From positions 682,001 through 746,000 of the forward strand of contig OZ242345.1 of NCBI GenBank assembly GCA_965208605.1: a DNA stretch of 64,000 nt, read 5' to 3'. Positions 9,038 through 20,520 of this stretch are shown here, piece after piece (the first letter of the stretch is position 1; every line of letters starts with the position of its first letter). The translations under genes and the position numbers were made by a program. Source of the stretch: UBA9659 sp965208605 (GTDB taxonomy: Bacteria; Pseudomonadota; Gammaproteobacteria; Pseudomonadales; Azotimanducaceae). Under the pieces are notes generated by a model. That model saw only the letters and a list, made by a program, of their open reading frames with translations. It made no database searches and was not told the DNA's origin.

Positions 9038-9670
9038 CTAAGCCACTATATCAGTAGCCACTATATCAGTAGCCTCTATGTCAGTAACATCTATGTCAGT
9101 AACCTCTATGTCAAAGGTCGCCAAAGCCGATGCGGTTTCCTCGAGCGGCAGACCGGCAACATTCGTACTACTGCCCTTAACCGCGGTAACAAACATGCCG
9201 CCTTCTCCTTGTATGCCATAACCACCCGCCTTATCTTGGGGCTCACCCGTCTTCCAGTAGTCCAGAATCTCGGCAAGAGCAATAGCTCTGAACTGGACAC
9301 CTGTCTCAACATGAAAGCTGCTTACCCTAGTCTTGTCTTGAATGGTGACCCCCGTCAATACCCGATGTTCTCGCCCGGATAAGGACTGTAGCATGGCGAC
9401 CCCCTCTTCTTGGGAACGGGGTTTACCGAGTAGCTTGCCATCCAGCACTACTATGGTGTCAGCAGCCAGAATGACCGCGGGTGCTAACTCAGTAGAAGCC
9501 ACAGCAACTGCCTTCTCCCGAGACAGTCGCGTGACATAGTCAACGGGGGATTCAAGCGCCTGTCTTGATTCATCCAGGTCCGGCTTGCATTGAACAAACT
9601 GCAACCCGAGTTGCTGCAGAAGCATGACCCGTCGCGGGGAACTACTGGCAAGTATCAGTTGTATGTTCAC
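9038..9670 (-). CDS. maf: Maf family nucleotide pyrophosphatase
   Basis: 210 residues. The N-terminal SSSPRR motif, the FVQCKPDLDES stretch and AADTIVVLDGKLLGKP identify a Maf/YhdE-type house-cleaning pyrophosphatase, which in the family hydrolyses dTTP, UTP or modified nucleotides. The final 24 or so residues are a repetitive, acidic tail of TDIxx units made by five 15-bp direct repeats; Maf proteins normally stop before such a tail. It lies between mreD and yhdP, 16 bases after mreD. Confidence 0.93.
   Translation of the reverse strand: MNIQLILASSSPRRVMLLQQLGLQFVQCKPDLDESRQALESPVDYVTRLSREKAVAVASTELAPAVILAADTIVVLDGKLLGKPRSQEEGVAMLQSLSGREHRVLTGVTIQDKTRVSSFHVETGVQFRAIALAEILDYWKTGEPQDKAGGYGIQGEGGMFVTAVKGSSTNVAGLPLEETASALATFDIEVTDIDVTDIEATDIVATDIVA
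9043..9117. repeat. Five 15-bp tandem units at the 3' end of maf
   Basis: Units at 9043, 9058, 9073, 9088 and 9103 follow CCACTATATCAGTAG and close variants (CCTCTATGTCAGTAA). They stay in frame and encode the repeated TDI-type tail of Maf. The two units nearest the stop are identical, which suggests recent expansion at that end. Confidence 0.88.
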
Positions 9671-9686
9671 TCTCGTGGCTCAGTGT

Positions 9687-10190
9687 TTAACTCAGCGGCT
9701 CCCATTTTGGCAGACTGTGAAATATAAGATATACCAGAGGCCACAAGAGTGCTCCAGAAATCGCCGGTAACAGATTCCACAGGCTCCAGCGGAGCACCGG
9801 TCCGGTGATAGCTTCTATCCCGCCGTTGATTATCTGGTTCAGCAAAAGCATGACAAAGACGATTACGACTAGTTGCCAAATGCTGAATAGGCGTAACTGC
9901 TGGTGAAAAGTAATTGTCAAATAGGCAATCACCACCAGTGCCAGAGCGTGTTGTCCCAACATAGTATCCAGCAACACATCCATCATCAGCCCGAGGCTCC
10001 AAGCAGTCAGCAAACCGACTTTTTGAGGCATGACAATGACCCACCACATCAATATCAGCGCCACCCAGTCTGGCCTGAGATAACCCAAGACAGGGGGTAT
10101 AGAATCAGGTAGCGGGATGATAGATAACACTATTGCCAGGAAAAAACTGAGCATAATAATGAACACTTCACCCAGCTGAGTGCTATTCAT
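9687..10190 (-). CDS. mreD: MreD, rod-shape membrane protein
   Basis: 167 residues, very hydrophobic with about five membrane helices. The loop LGYLRPDWVALILMWWVI is the family's RPDW signature, followed by GLMMDVLLDTMLGQHAL. In the family it belongs to the elongasome with MreB, MreC, RodA and PBP2. The ATG overlaps the mreC stop by 8 bases; a GTG 9 bases earlier is an alternative start. Confidence 0.92.
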   Translation of the reverse strand: MNSTQLGEVFIIMLSFFLAIVLSIIPLPDSIPPVLGYLRPDWVALILMWWVIVMPQKVGLLTAWSLGLMMDVLLDTMLGQHALALVVIAYLTITFHQQLRLFSIWQLVVIVFVMLLLNQIINGGIEAITGPVLRWSLWNLLPAISGALLWPLVYLIFHSLPKWEPLS

Positions 10191-11049
10191 GGCTATCACT
10201 CTCAGGGGCTGAGCCTACCGACACCTTTGCCCGCTCGGCTTCATTGATGACCAGTAACACCCACCGGCTATGTTTCAATTGTGCCGTTGGTTTTACCATG
10301 ACCCGTAAAAAGTGATCTCTCGGTTCAAACACTACCTCCTCCACAACACCCACCGAGTAGCCCGCAGGAAAGCGACCCCCCAGCCCAGAAGAAACAAGCA
10401 GGTCACCCACATGAATATCCGTGGTGTTTTTCACATCGTGTAATGCCAATCGCTGCTCAATGCCGGTGCCCTGAGCGATGAGGCGGATATTGTTCCGCAA
10501 AATCTGTACCGGAATTGAATGTGCCTGGTCACTAATGAGCAACACCCGGCTTGAATATCTATCCACCGCTATGACCTGCCCCAGCACCCCGCTGGCATTC
10601 AAAATCACCTGCCCCAGAAATACGCCCTCAGCCGTCCCCTGGTTAATGATCACTTCCTGTCGCTCTGGATCAGGATTAACGCCGATGGACTCAGCAGGTC
10701 GCAGTTCATACTCTACTCTGGTAGCAGCATCCAAGAGAATGCGTAACCTTTTGTTCTCAGCAAGAAGCATCTCCATCTGTCCGCTTTTTATCTGCAAGGC
10801 GTCAATGGTGTTTTCCAAACTCTGGAGCTGGGCGTGTAGCTCCTCTTGGGCACTGAAAAAGGCCGTCAGGCTATGGAAACTTTGCTGCGGCAGATGGGCG
10901 GCATGCACCACCGGCGAGAGGAGAAGGCTCAGTACCGAACGCGGCTGGTCTAACCAGCTCGTCAGGTAATCAACATTCACAAGGACGAGGGACAAGATAC
11001 CCAAAACAAGCATCTTGCGATCCAGGGCTTTACTTTTGACGAATATCAA
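10183..11049 (-). CDS. mreC: MreC, rod-shape periplasmic scaffold
   Basis: 288 residues if it starts at the TTG at 11049; an ATG 12 codons in (MLVLGILSLV) would also keep the membrane anchor. Order: N-terminal transmembrane helix, coiled coil (about 70-110, ELHAQLQSLENTIDAL), and the MreC beta domains with GVFLGQVILNASGVLGQVIAVD and GDLLVSSGLGGRFPAGYSVG. In the family it links MreB to the periplasmic PBP2. It overlaps mreD. Confidence 0.93.
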   Translation of the reverse strand: MIFVKSKALDRKMLVLGILSLVLVNVDYLTSWLDQPRSVLSLLLSPVVHAAHLPQQSFHSLTAFFSAQEELHAQLQSLENTIDALQIKSGQMEMLLAENKRLRILLDAATRVEYELRPAESIGVNPDPERQEVIINQGTAEGVFLGQVILNASGVLGQVIAVDRYSSRVLLISDQAHSIPVQILRNNIRLIAQGTGIEQRLALHDVKNTTDIHVGDLLVSSGLGGRFPAGYSVGVVEEVVFEPRDHFLRVMVKPTAQLKHSRWVLLVINEAERAKVSVGSAPESDSHE

Positions 11050-11097
11050 ATTAATAAGAAATATCCTGCCCCAGGCCTTGGCACTCTGGGACGCGTA

Positions 11098-12138
11098 TCA
11101 TTTGATGAAGATGCCATCATTTCTGCCCATCATCTCAAGGACCTTCCCGCCACCTCGCACTACACAGGTCAGCGGGTCCTCAGCAATAATGACAGCAACG
11201 CCTGCTTCCTTGGATATCAACTCATCTAGCCCGCGCAACAAAGAACCGCCGCCAGTGAGTACTATACCCGTTTCCGCAATATCCGACGCCAATTCAGGCG
11301 GCGTCTGCTCCAATACACTTTTGATTCCCTGAATGATCATTGAGAGTGGTTCTTGTAGCGCTTTGTTTATTTCATCGCTGCTCAGGGTAAGGGTTTTGGG
11401 TACCCCCTCAGCCACATGCCTCCCCCTCACTTCCATCGTTTTCATGGCAGCAGCATGCTCAGGTGATGCGGTGCCAATATCATGTTTAATTTGCTCCGAT
11501 GTATAGTCGCCGATCACACAACCACGGGTCTTCCGTACATGCGCGACGATCGTTTCATCAAATCTATTCCCACCGACTCGAATGGACTGTGCAGCAACAA
11601 CGCCGTTAAGCGCAAGCACAGCAATCTCGGTAGTACCGCCACCTATGTCCACCACCATGGTCCCTACCGCTTCATGCACCGGCATACCGGCACCGATTGC
11701 CGCTGCCATGGGTTCCTCAATCAAGAGCACATCTCTTGCACCCGCACTGAACGCGGACTCCTTGATCGCCCTTCGTTCCACCTCCGTTGACTGGCAGGGA
11801 ACACAGACTAGGATTCTGGGGCTGGGTTTAATGAAGCTATTCTGATAGACCTTCCTGATGAAATGCTGGAGCATCCGCTCCGTCACCTGGAAATCTGCAA
11901 TGACGCCATCCCGCAAAGGACGAATAGCCGTGATGTCGCCAGGGGTTCTGCCAAGCATGCTTTTCGCATCAGTACCCACAGCGATGACATTCTTCTGATT
12001 ATTGCCGGTGTTACGGATCGCTACCACCGAGGGCTCGTTGAGCACAATTCCCTTATCTTGCGCGTAGATCAGTGTATTGGCTGTACCGAGGTCAATCGAA
12101 AGATCGTGGGAAAACAAACCTCTTATTTGCTTGAACAT
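11098..12138 (-). CDS. mreB: MreB, actin-like cell-shape protein
   Basis: 346 residues, the standard length. Actin-fold phosphate loops are visible: SIDLGTANTLIY near the N-terminus, VVDIGGGTTEIAVLALNG in the middle, and ETGIVLTGGGSLLRGLDE near the C-terminus. In the family, ATP-driven filaments under the inner membrane guide lateral wall synthesis. It is the first gene of the mreB-mreC-mreD-maf-yhdP run; mreC follows after 48 bases. Confidence 0.97.
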   Translation of the reverse strand: MFKQIRGLFSHDLSIDLGTANTLIYAQDKGIVLNEPSVVAIRNTGNNQKNVIAVGTDAKSMLGRTPGDITAIRPLRDGVIADFQVTERMLQHFIRKVYQNSFIKPSPRILVCVPCQSTEVERRAIKESAFSAGARDVLLIEEPMAAAIGAGMPVHEAVGTMVVDIGGGTTEIAVLALNGVVAAQSIRVGGNRFDETIVAHVRKTRGCVIGDYTSEQIKHDIGTASPEHAAAMKTMEVRGRHVAEGVPKTLTLSSDEINKALQEPLSMIIQGIKSVLEQTPPELASDIAETGIVLTGGGSLLRGLDELISKEAGVAVIIAEDPLTCVVRGGGKVLEMMGRNDGIFIK

Positions 12139-12255
12139 CCTGCTTACTACCTTCTTGTCTTATAGGGGAAACTACCCTCAGTGCCCATACCTCATGGGGA
12201 CACCAAGGGGGCAATCCTACCACTGATAGTGCCTTTTATACACACCAGCCAGGAG

Positions 12256-12530
12256 GGGAAGCCCGTCATTCTTGTATGTGTTATTCAATGACTGGATTTC
12301 CCCCGAACCCCGTCATTCTCGTCACCCGAGTCATTACAGCCATCGGCTCTGATGACTGGGGTGACGGGAATCCAGAGGAACGAAGCCAACCACCTTGGCC
12401 ATTTGCACAACAAGATGGTTCGTCGCTCTGGATATAAGCCGGGGCAAGCCCGGGAATGACGGCGTGTTGGGGCGTCCCTGCTCCTTCTGGCGGCCTACGG
12501 CGCCCCGCGCCGTCATTCTTGTTTATACTC
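12256..12530. repeat. Composite dispersed repeat upstream of the adhesin
   Basis: It contains CCGTCATTCTTG, then CTGGATTTCCCCC, then an element with an imperfect 21-bp hairpin (arms 12321-12341 and 12345-12365) between CCGTCATTCTC and GGGAATCCAG. The module AGGAACGAAGCCAACCACCT, then CACAACAAGATGG and TCGTCGCTC, follows. A short-core copy and CGCCGTCATTCTTG end it. The same modules recur at about 20100, 28100 and 37020. Confidence 0.8.
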
Positions 12531-12553
12531 AGCTAATCACTGCCAACATTTTA

Positions 12554-12582
12554 TTGATTCCCAGCAACATATTTCCTATACA
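12554..12582 (+). promoter_or_regulatory. Predicted sigma-70 promoter of the adhesin
   Basis: TTGATT (12554-12559) and TATACA (12577-12582) are separated by 17 bases, about 80 bases before the adhesin ATG. An AAGGAG ribosome binding site precedes that ATG. This is a pattern match only. Confidence 0.5.
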
Positions 12583-12661
12583 ATGCCACGCTCTGGTTAT
12601 AAACCGCTCTGATTACGGGCAAACCAAAACCAACTTCATTCACAGATAAGGAGCCAATACC

Positions 12662-15600
12662 ATGAACAAAATAATCCGCCAATTCGTGCTTGCTTCCGCG
12701 TTGCTGGTAGCGATAAGTGTCCCCCCCCCCCCCCCTTATTTTTGGAATAAACACGGCGCACGCGCAGACTGACACCACCGCGCCGACGGTGACAGTCTTT
12801 GAGATTGTTACGGACGACGGTGTTACAATTGGCAGTTCAGAGGGGGCATTCATCACCTTCTCCGAGGTAGTGACTGGTTTGATGGCAAGCGACTTCTCCG
12901 CCAGCGGTGCCACAATACTTTTCTTTGGCGACGTAATTGGCCCCAATCGAGGTAGCGAATACGCCGTCTTCTTCAGGCCAACCGCGGCAACCTTCACCCT
13001 GACCCTTGCCGCGGATAGCGTGATAGACGCTGATGGCAATACCGGTCCCGCCAGCGAAGTGCGCGTGACCGGCACCGCCGTCGTGGCGGACACCACCCCA
13101 CCGACCGTGACGGAATTTGTGATTGTAATCCCCGTTGCCGGTGTTGTGATTGGCGCCGGGCAGACGGCCACCATCACCTTCTCCGAGGTGGTGACTGGTT
13201 TGACTACCGACGACTTCTCCACTTCCACCGGTGTCACCGGAATTAGCGTGAGCGGCTCTGGCGACACCTACACCATCACCTTCACGCCGATCTTGGCAGA
13301 CTTCACCCTGACCCTTGCCGCGAGTAGAGTAGTCGACGCCGCCGGCAACGGCAACGCGGAGGCGAGCGTGCGCGGCACCACCACGGCGTCGGACACCACC
13401 GCGCCACCGGCCGCGCCGAGCGTCACGCTCAATGCAGACACCGGTGACTCAGATACCGACGGGAGCACCAGCGATAGACGAGTGAATATAGCGGGTGTGT
13501 TGGACGGTGCCACCTGGGAATACTCCACCGATGGCGGTCGGAACTGGAATGACGGAACCGGCACTCAGTTCACAGTGCCCGAAGGCCACTATGCCAGAAA
13601 TCGGGTGCGAGTCCGCCAGACCCTGAATGGCAGTACTTCCGCCTTTGCCGGTCTTCGCGATGTTAGCTTTGATGTCACGCCGCCGAGGGTGACGACCTTT
13701 GCCGACCCCGCCGCCGGTGTGATTGGCACGCAACAGAGGCACAACATCAGCTTCGACTTAGCGGTGACTGGTTTGACTGCCAGCGGCTTCTCCACTTCCA
13801 CTGGTGTCACGGTGAATAGAGTGAGCATCGGCAGCAGCACCTTTACTATATTCTTCACTCCGACCGCGGCGACCTTCAAACTGATCCTTGCCGCGAATAG
13901 CGTGATGGACTCCGCCGGCAACTTGGGTCCGGCAACAGATGTGAGCGTGGACGGCACTGCGGTGCTATCTGCGGATGCGAACTTGTCATCTCTAACTATC
14001 TCGGCCGGCACTTTGTCGCCCGAGTTTGATGCCGCCACCCTGGGCTACACCGTCAACGTGGCGAATGATGTGACCAGCACCACGGTTACGCCGACCACGA
14101 ATAACGTTGGTGCCAGCGTGACCGTAGATGGCACGGCGGTTGCCAGTGGCGAAGCCAGTCAAGCGATTACGCTGACGGTCGGCGCAAACGACATCGACAT
14201 TGTCGTTACCGCCGCGGATACCACCGAGCAAACCTACACCGTCACCGTGCTCCGCGCCCCCGCGGCACCGAGCCTCGCACTAGCTGATGACACCGGTTCC
14301 TCGCCAAGCGATCGCATCACCAGCAATGGTCAGGTGGATGTGAATGGTCTGGAAAGCGGCGCCGCCTGGAGATACTCCATCAATAGCGGCGGCGACTTCA
14401 CCCCCGGCTCCGGCGGCAGTTTCACGCTGGAAGAAGGCGTATATGACGCTGGCACGGTGCAAGTCGTGCAGAGCGTATCCGGTGCTGAATCTGTCCCGGC
14501 AATACTCGCCGCGGTTACCGTGGACACCACCGCACCGAGCGTCAGCGCGCCGGCGGCAATGACCTTAGAGGCAAGGTCCGCCATGAGCACGTTTGGCGAA
14601 TCCGACTACGGCGTTGCGACTTCCACCGATGGCACCATCACTGACAACGCGCCCGATGCTTTCCCGCTGGGTGCCACCACCATCACCTGGACCGCAACCG
14701 ATGTTGCGGGCAATGAAACGACCGCTGATCAAGTGGTCACGGTTGCGGACACCACCGCGCCGGTCATCGCCCGGACAGGTGCCGCGACTGTCACCTTGAC
14801 TCTGGGCGACACCTACACAGATGAGGGTGCCACCGCCACGGACGATGTGGATACCAACGTGACGGTCACCCCGGATATCAGCGCAGTGCTCATCGACACC
14901 GCCGGCACCTATACGGTTACCTACACCGCAATGGATGCCGCCGGTAATGATGCCACGCAGGTAACCCGCACCGTCATCGTGCAACCGGCACTTGCCTTTG
15001 TCGTGGGCAAAGGACCCGCGCTCACCAGCGATAACGCTGGAAACTACGCCATAGACGGCGACACTCTAAGTCTGACCTTCAGCGTCAATCTGCCATTGGC
15101 AAGCGCGCCAAGCGTGACCCTTGCCGGGCAGGATGCCATGGTGAGCAAAGGCACGGGCAACCGTTACACCGCGACCTACACGGTGGTGGCGGCGCAGGTT
15201 ATGGCACTTGACGGCACGAATGTGGCTTATGACATCGGCACCATGAACGCCGCCGATAATGCCGCCAATACGTTTGACCCGGACGCGGCTGATAGCAGGT
15301 TTCGAATTGATGTGAGCGCACCGGTCATCACCTTGACCGACGACAACCCAGCCAGCAACACAGTGGCGGTCGGCACTGCTTACCCTGACCCGGGTGCTAC
15401 CGCTACGGACAATGTGGATAGCAGTGTCGTGGTCACCCCGGATAGCAGTGCAGTGCTCATCGACACCGCCGGCACCTACATCGTTACCTATAACGCAATG
15501 GATGCCGCCGGTAATGCCGCCGTGCAGGTAACCCGCACCGTTACCGTGAACGCGCCGGTTGTCGCCAACATCGCGCCGACTGCCGATGCCGGAGACGACT

Positions 15601-18600
15601 TCAGCGTGACCGCCAGCACGACCGGCGTGACGCTGGACGGCACCGCCAGTAACGACCCCGATGGAACTATCCAGCGTTATGAATGGGTGCATACATCAAC
15701 CGATGGTGCTACACCCGCCACGGCAATCATCGTGGCCGATGGCGTGACCTCGACCTTCACCGCGCCGAACACCGCCGCGGAACTGGAGTTCACCCTGACC
15801 GTCACTGATGATGACGCTGCTACCCACACCGACATGGTAACCATCACTGTGACCGCGCCGACCTCGACTGACACCACCGCGCCGGTCATCGCCCGGACAG
15901 GTGCCGCGACTGTCACCTTGACTCTGGGCGACCCCTACACAGATGAGGGTGCCACCGCCACGGACGATGTGGATACCAACGTGACGGTCACCCCGGATAT
16001 CAGCGCAGTGCTCATCGACACCGCCGGCACCTACATCGTTACCTATAACGCAATGGATGCCGCCGGTAATGATGCCACGCAGGTGACCCGTACCGTCATC
16101 GTGCAACCGGCACTTGCCTTTGTCGTAGGCGAAGAACCCGCGCTCACGAGCAGTAACGCTGGAGATTACGCCATAGACGGCGACACTCTAAGTCTGACCT
16201 TCAGCGTCAATCTGCCATTGGTAAGCGCGCCAAGCGTGACCATTGCCGGGCAGGGCGCCACGGTAACCGGCACCGGTAACAGTTACACCGCGACCTACAC
16301 GGTGGTGGCGGCGCAGGTTATGGCACTTGACGGCACGAATGTGGCTTATGACATCGGCACCATGAACGCCGCCGATAATGCCGCCAATACCCTTGACCCT
16401 GATGCGGTCACGAGTGCTATTCAAATTGATGTGAGCGCACCGGTCATCACCGCGCCGGTTGCTATGACCTTTGAGGCAACAGGTGTCCAGACCCCGCTTG
16501 GTCGATCCGACTACGGCACCGCGACTTCCACCGACGCCACCATCACCGACAACGCGCCCAGTACTTTCCCGCTGAATGACACCACCATCACCTGGACGGC
16601 GACCGATGTTGCGGGCAATGAAGCGACCGCTGACCAAGTGGTCACCGTTGCGGACAACACCGCACCGGTCATCACCCTGACCGACGACACCGCAGAGGGC
16701 AACACGGGCGTGGTCGGCACTGCTTACACTGACCCGGGTGCCACCGCCACGGACAATGTGGATGCCAACGTGGTGGTCATCATCGGTGGCGATGCAGTAG
16801 ACACCAACACCGCCGGCACCTACGTCATTACATACACCGCAATGGATGCCGCCGGTAATGATGCCACGCCGGTGACCCGCAGCGTCACCGTGAACGCCGC
16901 ACCCGCGTCCACGGATGCGAACTTGGCCGGTTTGACTATCTCGGTCGGCACCTTGCCCGCCTTTGCTGCCGCCACGATAAGTTACGCCGTTAACGTGGCG
17001 AATGCTGTGGCAAGCGTCACGCTGACACCGACCACGAATAACGATGGCGCGACCCTAACCGTGGATGGCACGGCGGTTGCCAGTGGCGAAGCATCAGAAC
17101 CGATTGATTTGGCTGTCGGTGCAAACGACATCGCTATTCTGGTTACCGCCCAAGACGGCACTACCGAGAAAACCTACACCGTCACCATTGATCGCGGCGC
17201 GCCGCTCACGCCGTTTGCAGTGACCATCCCGCCACTGAAAAAATCCACGGTCGGTAATTCGGCAAGCGTGGGGATTGACTTCGCCAGAGCGGTGACTGGT
17301 TTGGAAACGGGTGATTTCTCTGTTTCCAATGGCACGGTGAATAGCATTGACCCCGCGGCCGGTAGCGGCACCGAGTATGTCGTCACCTACACCCCGAGCA
17401 CGGCGGGCGCGGTAACCCTGACTCTCGCCGCGAACGCGATGACTGATGTCAACGGCAACCCCAACCTCGCGGCAAGCGCGACCGGCAACGCGGCGGTAGC
17501 GGCAGAGGCAACCAGATTCGTTGCCAGCACGACCATTGCCGGTATCACGACCGCCGAGTTTGATGAGACCAAGTTCAAAATGGGCATTGCGACCTTGTTG
17601 TCTGTTCCTGCTACCGATGTGAGCATCCTCAGCATCGCCGCCGGCAGCGTGGTGGTGGAGTATGAAGTAGCAGCGGCCACGGACACCGCACGCGATGCAC
17701 TGGCAACGGCATTATCTACCGCTAGCCTGACGACTTTACGCACCGCCATCGACCAGGGTACCGCCGTTACTACCACGACCACCATGACCGTGACACCCAC
17801 CGCACCGGTCATCAATCAGCCGCCAGTTGCCGAGGCGGGCGACGCGCAGGAAGTGGATACCGGCGCAACCGTGACGCTGGACGGCGCCGCTACCGACCCC
17901 GAATCTGGTGTCCTGACTTATGCCTGGACGCATACCATGACCGATGGCGTTGCGCCCACCACGCCCATTACCTTGAGCGGCGGCACCACCGCCAGTCCCA
18001 CCTTCACCGCACCGAATACGGCCACGGTCCTGGTCTTCACCCTGACCGTAACCGATGCTGCCAGTGCCAGCCACAGCGACACGGTAACCATCACCGTGAC
18101 CGTGACTGACATCACCGCGCCGACGGCGACCTTCGGCACCATTGCCGCCGGGGTGATTGACAGGCAACAGACGGTCGGCCTCACCTTCGATGAGGCGGTG
18201 ACCGGTTTGACTGCCGCCGACATCACCGCCACGGGTGCCAGAGTGGATAGCGTGAGTGGCTCTGGTGACACCTACACTGTCGCCTTCACCCCGACTGCGG
18301 CAGCCTTCACTCTGACCCTTGCCGCGAACAGCGTTGAGGACACCGCTGCCGCCCCGAACACAGGACCCGAAACCGCGGCGAGCGCGACCGGCACCGCGGT
18401 AGACGCCACTGCCCCAGAGATTACCCTCATAGGTGCCAGTCCCGTGGAGGTTGAGCATGGCAGCACCTTCACTGACCCGGGCGCCACGGCAAGTGATGGG
18501 GTGGATGGCGACCTCAGTGCCAGCATTGTGGTGGGCGGCGACCTGGTGGATACCGACACGCCGGGGGACTACACCATCACTTATGATGTATCCGATGCCG

Positions 18601-20039
18601 CCGACAATGCTGCTGACACAGTCACCCGAATCGTCCGCGTAGTCATCCTGCGCGACCTGGCTAAGCTTAATAAGGTGATTCTGCCCGAAGTGGCACGTAG
18701 CATGGCCGACCAAAATGTCAGTGCCATTGTGCGGCGCCTTGAGCAGGCACGGCGCTCAACCATTGCGGGAAGTGCTGCGAGTAGCAGTTTTGGTGGTGCG
18801 GGTAACCTGACGGAGCTTATCAAAGCTCAGGGACGCGCCCTGGTCGATGACCGGTTTGATTGGAAGCGAGTCCTGGCGGGGTCTGCCTTTGTGCTGCCCT
18901 TGAATGGCGCGGGCGGCGGGGCGGCTGAAAAAGCCCAGGACTTCACCCTCTGGGGTGCAGGCGACTACCGGAGTATAGAAGGTACCGATGGGGTGCGTTG
19001 GGACGGCGACCTCTTTAGTCTGCAACTGGGTCTGGATGCGCAGCTGAACGAGCGCACGGTCCTGGGGGTGGCGATCTCCAAAAGCCAAGCGAGGCTGGAT
19101 TACACTGATACCAGCCTGGGAGTCAGTGGCGACTATGACCTGGATATGACCAGTGTCCATCCGTATCTGGGCTGGGCAGCAGGAGGCATGGACTTCTGGG
19201 CGACCCTCGGCTATGGCGATGGCGAACTGGAAATCAGTGAAGACGGTGCGTCAGGCGAGGCGCTCCCCTCAAGCGACCTCAGCATGCAGACCTTGGCGCT
19301 GGGGGCGAGTGGCATCTTGATGGAGGCTGGCCTCACTACCCTGGGCCTCAAGGGTGAGGTCTTGAGTAGCACTGTGGAACTGGACGGTAATGCGCAGATA
19401 ACCGCCGTGACCCGGGATGCCAGCCGATTGCGCATGACCCTGGAAGCGAGCCGTACCCAGTCTCTGGACAGCGGGGCGCAATTTGAGTCTAGTCTGGAAG
19501 CGGGGCTACGCTTTGACGGTGGCGACGGGGAGACCAGTGCGGGTGCTGAGCTGGGTGCCAGTCTGCGCTATGCCAGCCTGGGCGGCGGCCTGGTGATAGA
19601 AGGCAAGGTGCGTACTCTGGTGGGCGGTGAGGCTGAGGAGTGGGGACTGAGTGGGGCGATTAGCTTCCAGCCGTCAACAAACGGACGGGGCCTGTCTTTC
19701 AGCCTGACGCCGGGTTATGGGGTGCCCAGCAGCGGGGTGCAACAACTCTGGCAGCAGGGGCTGAATGATGGCTTGGGGGGCGCTTCACATGGCGCTTCTA
19801 ACGAATACAGCCCGAGCCTGGATGTTCGTTTGGACTACGGCATGCACGCGCTCCGGGGCCCTGGACTCATGACGCCCTACACTGAACTGAGTCTGGGCGA
19901 CAGTGGCGACACCTATCGCCTGGGCTTGCGGTGGCAGCGCAACAAGTTGTTTGACCTGAAACTCGTCGCCGAACGCAAAGAAGGCACCACCAGGGCGACT
20001 GACCACCGCATCTACCTAGAGGGCGAGCTCGCTTTTTAA
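12662..20039 (+). CDS. Giant Ig-repeat autotransporter with poly-C phase switch (OFF as assembled)
   Basis: The ATG after AAGGAG encodes a signal-peptide start (MNKIIRQFVLASALLVAISV) that runs into 15 Cs at 12721-12735. In this frame it hits TGA at 12770. The 2440-residue body is open in another frame and begins with the missing end of the signal peptide (LIFGINTAHAQ). 14 or 17 Cs would join the two. The body has Ig-like SdrA-type, HYR, DUF5011-like, PKD-like and cadherin-like beta-sandwich domains, a helical linker (about 18640-18870) and a C-terminal beta-barrel of about 360 residues ending in Phe. I infer a surface adhesin that carries its own outer-membrane barrel. A homopolymer sequencing error is the alternative to true phase variation. 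Confidence 0.85.
12721..12735 (+). repeat. Poly-C tract (15 C)
   Basis: A 15-base cytosine run within the coding region for the signal peptide. Slipped-strand loss of one C or gain of two would restore one frame of more than 2450 codons from the ATG at 12662. Confidence 0.95.
14747..16454 (+). repeat. Internal duplication in the adhesin
   Basis: About 14747-15335 and 15869-16454 are near-identical stretches offset by 1122 bp (374 codons). Each copy has a DUF5011-like domain (the APVIARTGAATVTLTLGD stretch) followed by a second Ig-like module (LSLTFSVNLPL). Many bases are unchanged, so the duplication looks recent or kept similar by gene conversion. Confidence 0.85.
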
Positions 20040-20040
20040 C

Positions 20041-20400
20041 CCCCCAGTCATTCTCGCCGCCCCTGCGCCGTCACCCTCCAGGATATGCCCAGGCTCCCCG
20101 AGAGTGACGGGGAGCGACGAACCATCTTGTTGTTGTTGTGTAAATGCCCCACAGGCGGTTGCCTTTGTTCCTCTGGATTCCCGTCACCCCAGTCATCACA
20201 GCCGATGGCTGTGATGACTGGGGTGACGAGAATGACGGGGTGGGGTGGGGTGGATTAGGCCACCGCTCTGGGTCCCCGCTTCGCCGTCATTCTCGAGTTT
20301 GCTCGGGAATCCAGTGCTTGTGCTCTTGTCCTCTTGCCATCATCCACGCCACCTGACGCTTCCGCGCCGTCACCCTCTCGGCCCGCGCCGTAAGCCGCCG
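20041..20400. repeat. Composite dispersed repeat downstream of the adhesin
   Basis: It holds the reverse-orientation composite: GAGCGACGAACCATCTTGTTG, a module ending CCTTTGTTCCTCTGGATTCCC, then a 22-bp perfect hairpin (arms 20183-20204 and 20208-20229, loop GAT) and GAGAATGACGGG. A second, short-core copy follows at about 20283-20312. The last 120 bases before the next gene are AT-rich with two TTGATAAA boxes, a possible promoter or operator. Confidence 0.85.
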
Positions 20401-20520
20401 AATTCATAAGGGAATCACCAAGAAACCTTGATAAAATCAAGAAAGATTACGCAACAATACCCGCAGAAAACTTGATAAACTTAAAACTGCTGGTTTTATT
20501 TGAGAAACTAAGAGGCTGTT

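Noticed and set aside
12717..12719. GTG as the start of the adhesin
   Set aside because: It has no ribosome binding site and would remove the hydrophobic core of the signal peptide. The ATG at 12662 has AAGGAG and a proper signal-peptide start, broken only by the poly-C frame.
12551..18713. Many long minus-strand frames opposite the adhesin
   Set aside because: They are low-complexity mirror frames of a repetitive, GC-rich gene (His/Gly/Val-rich), with no recognisable domain.
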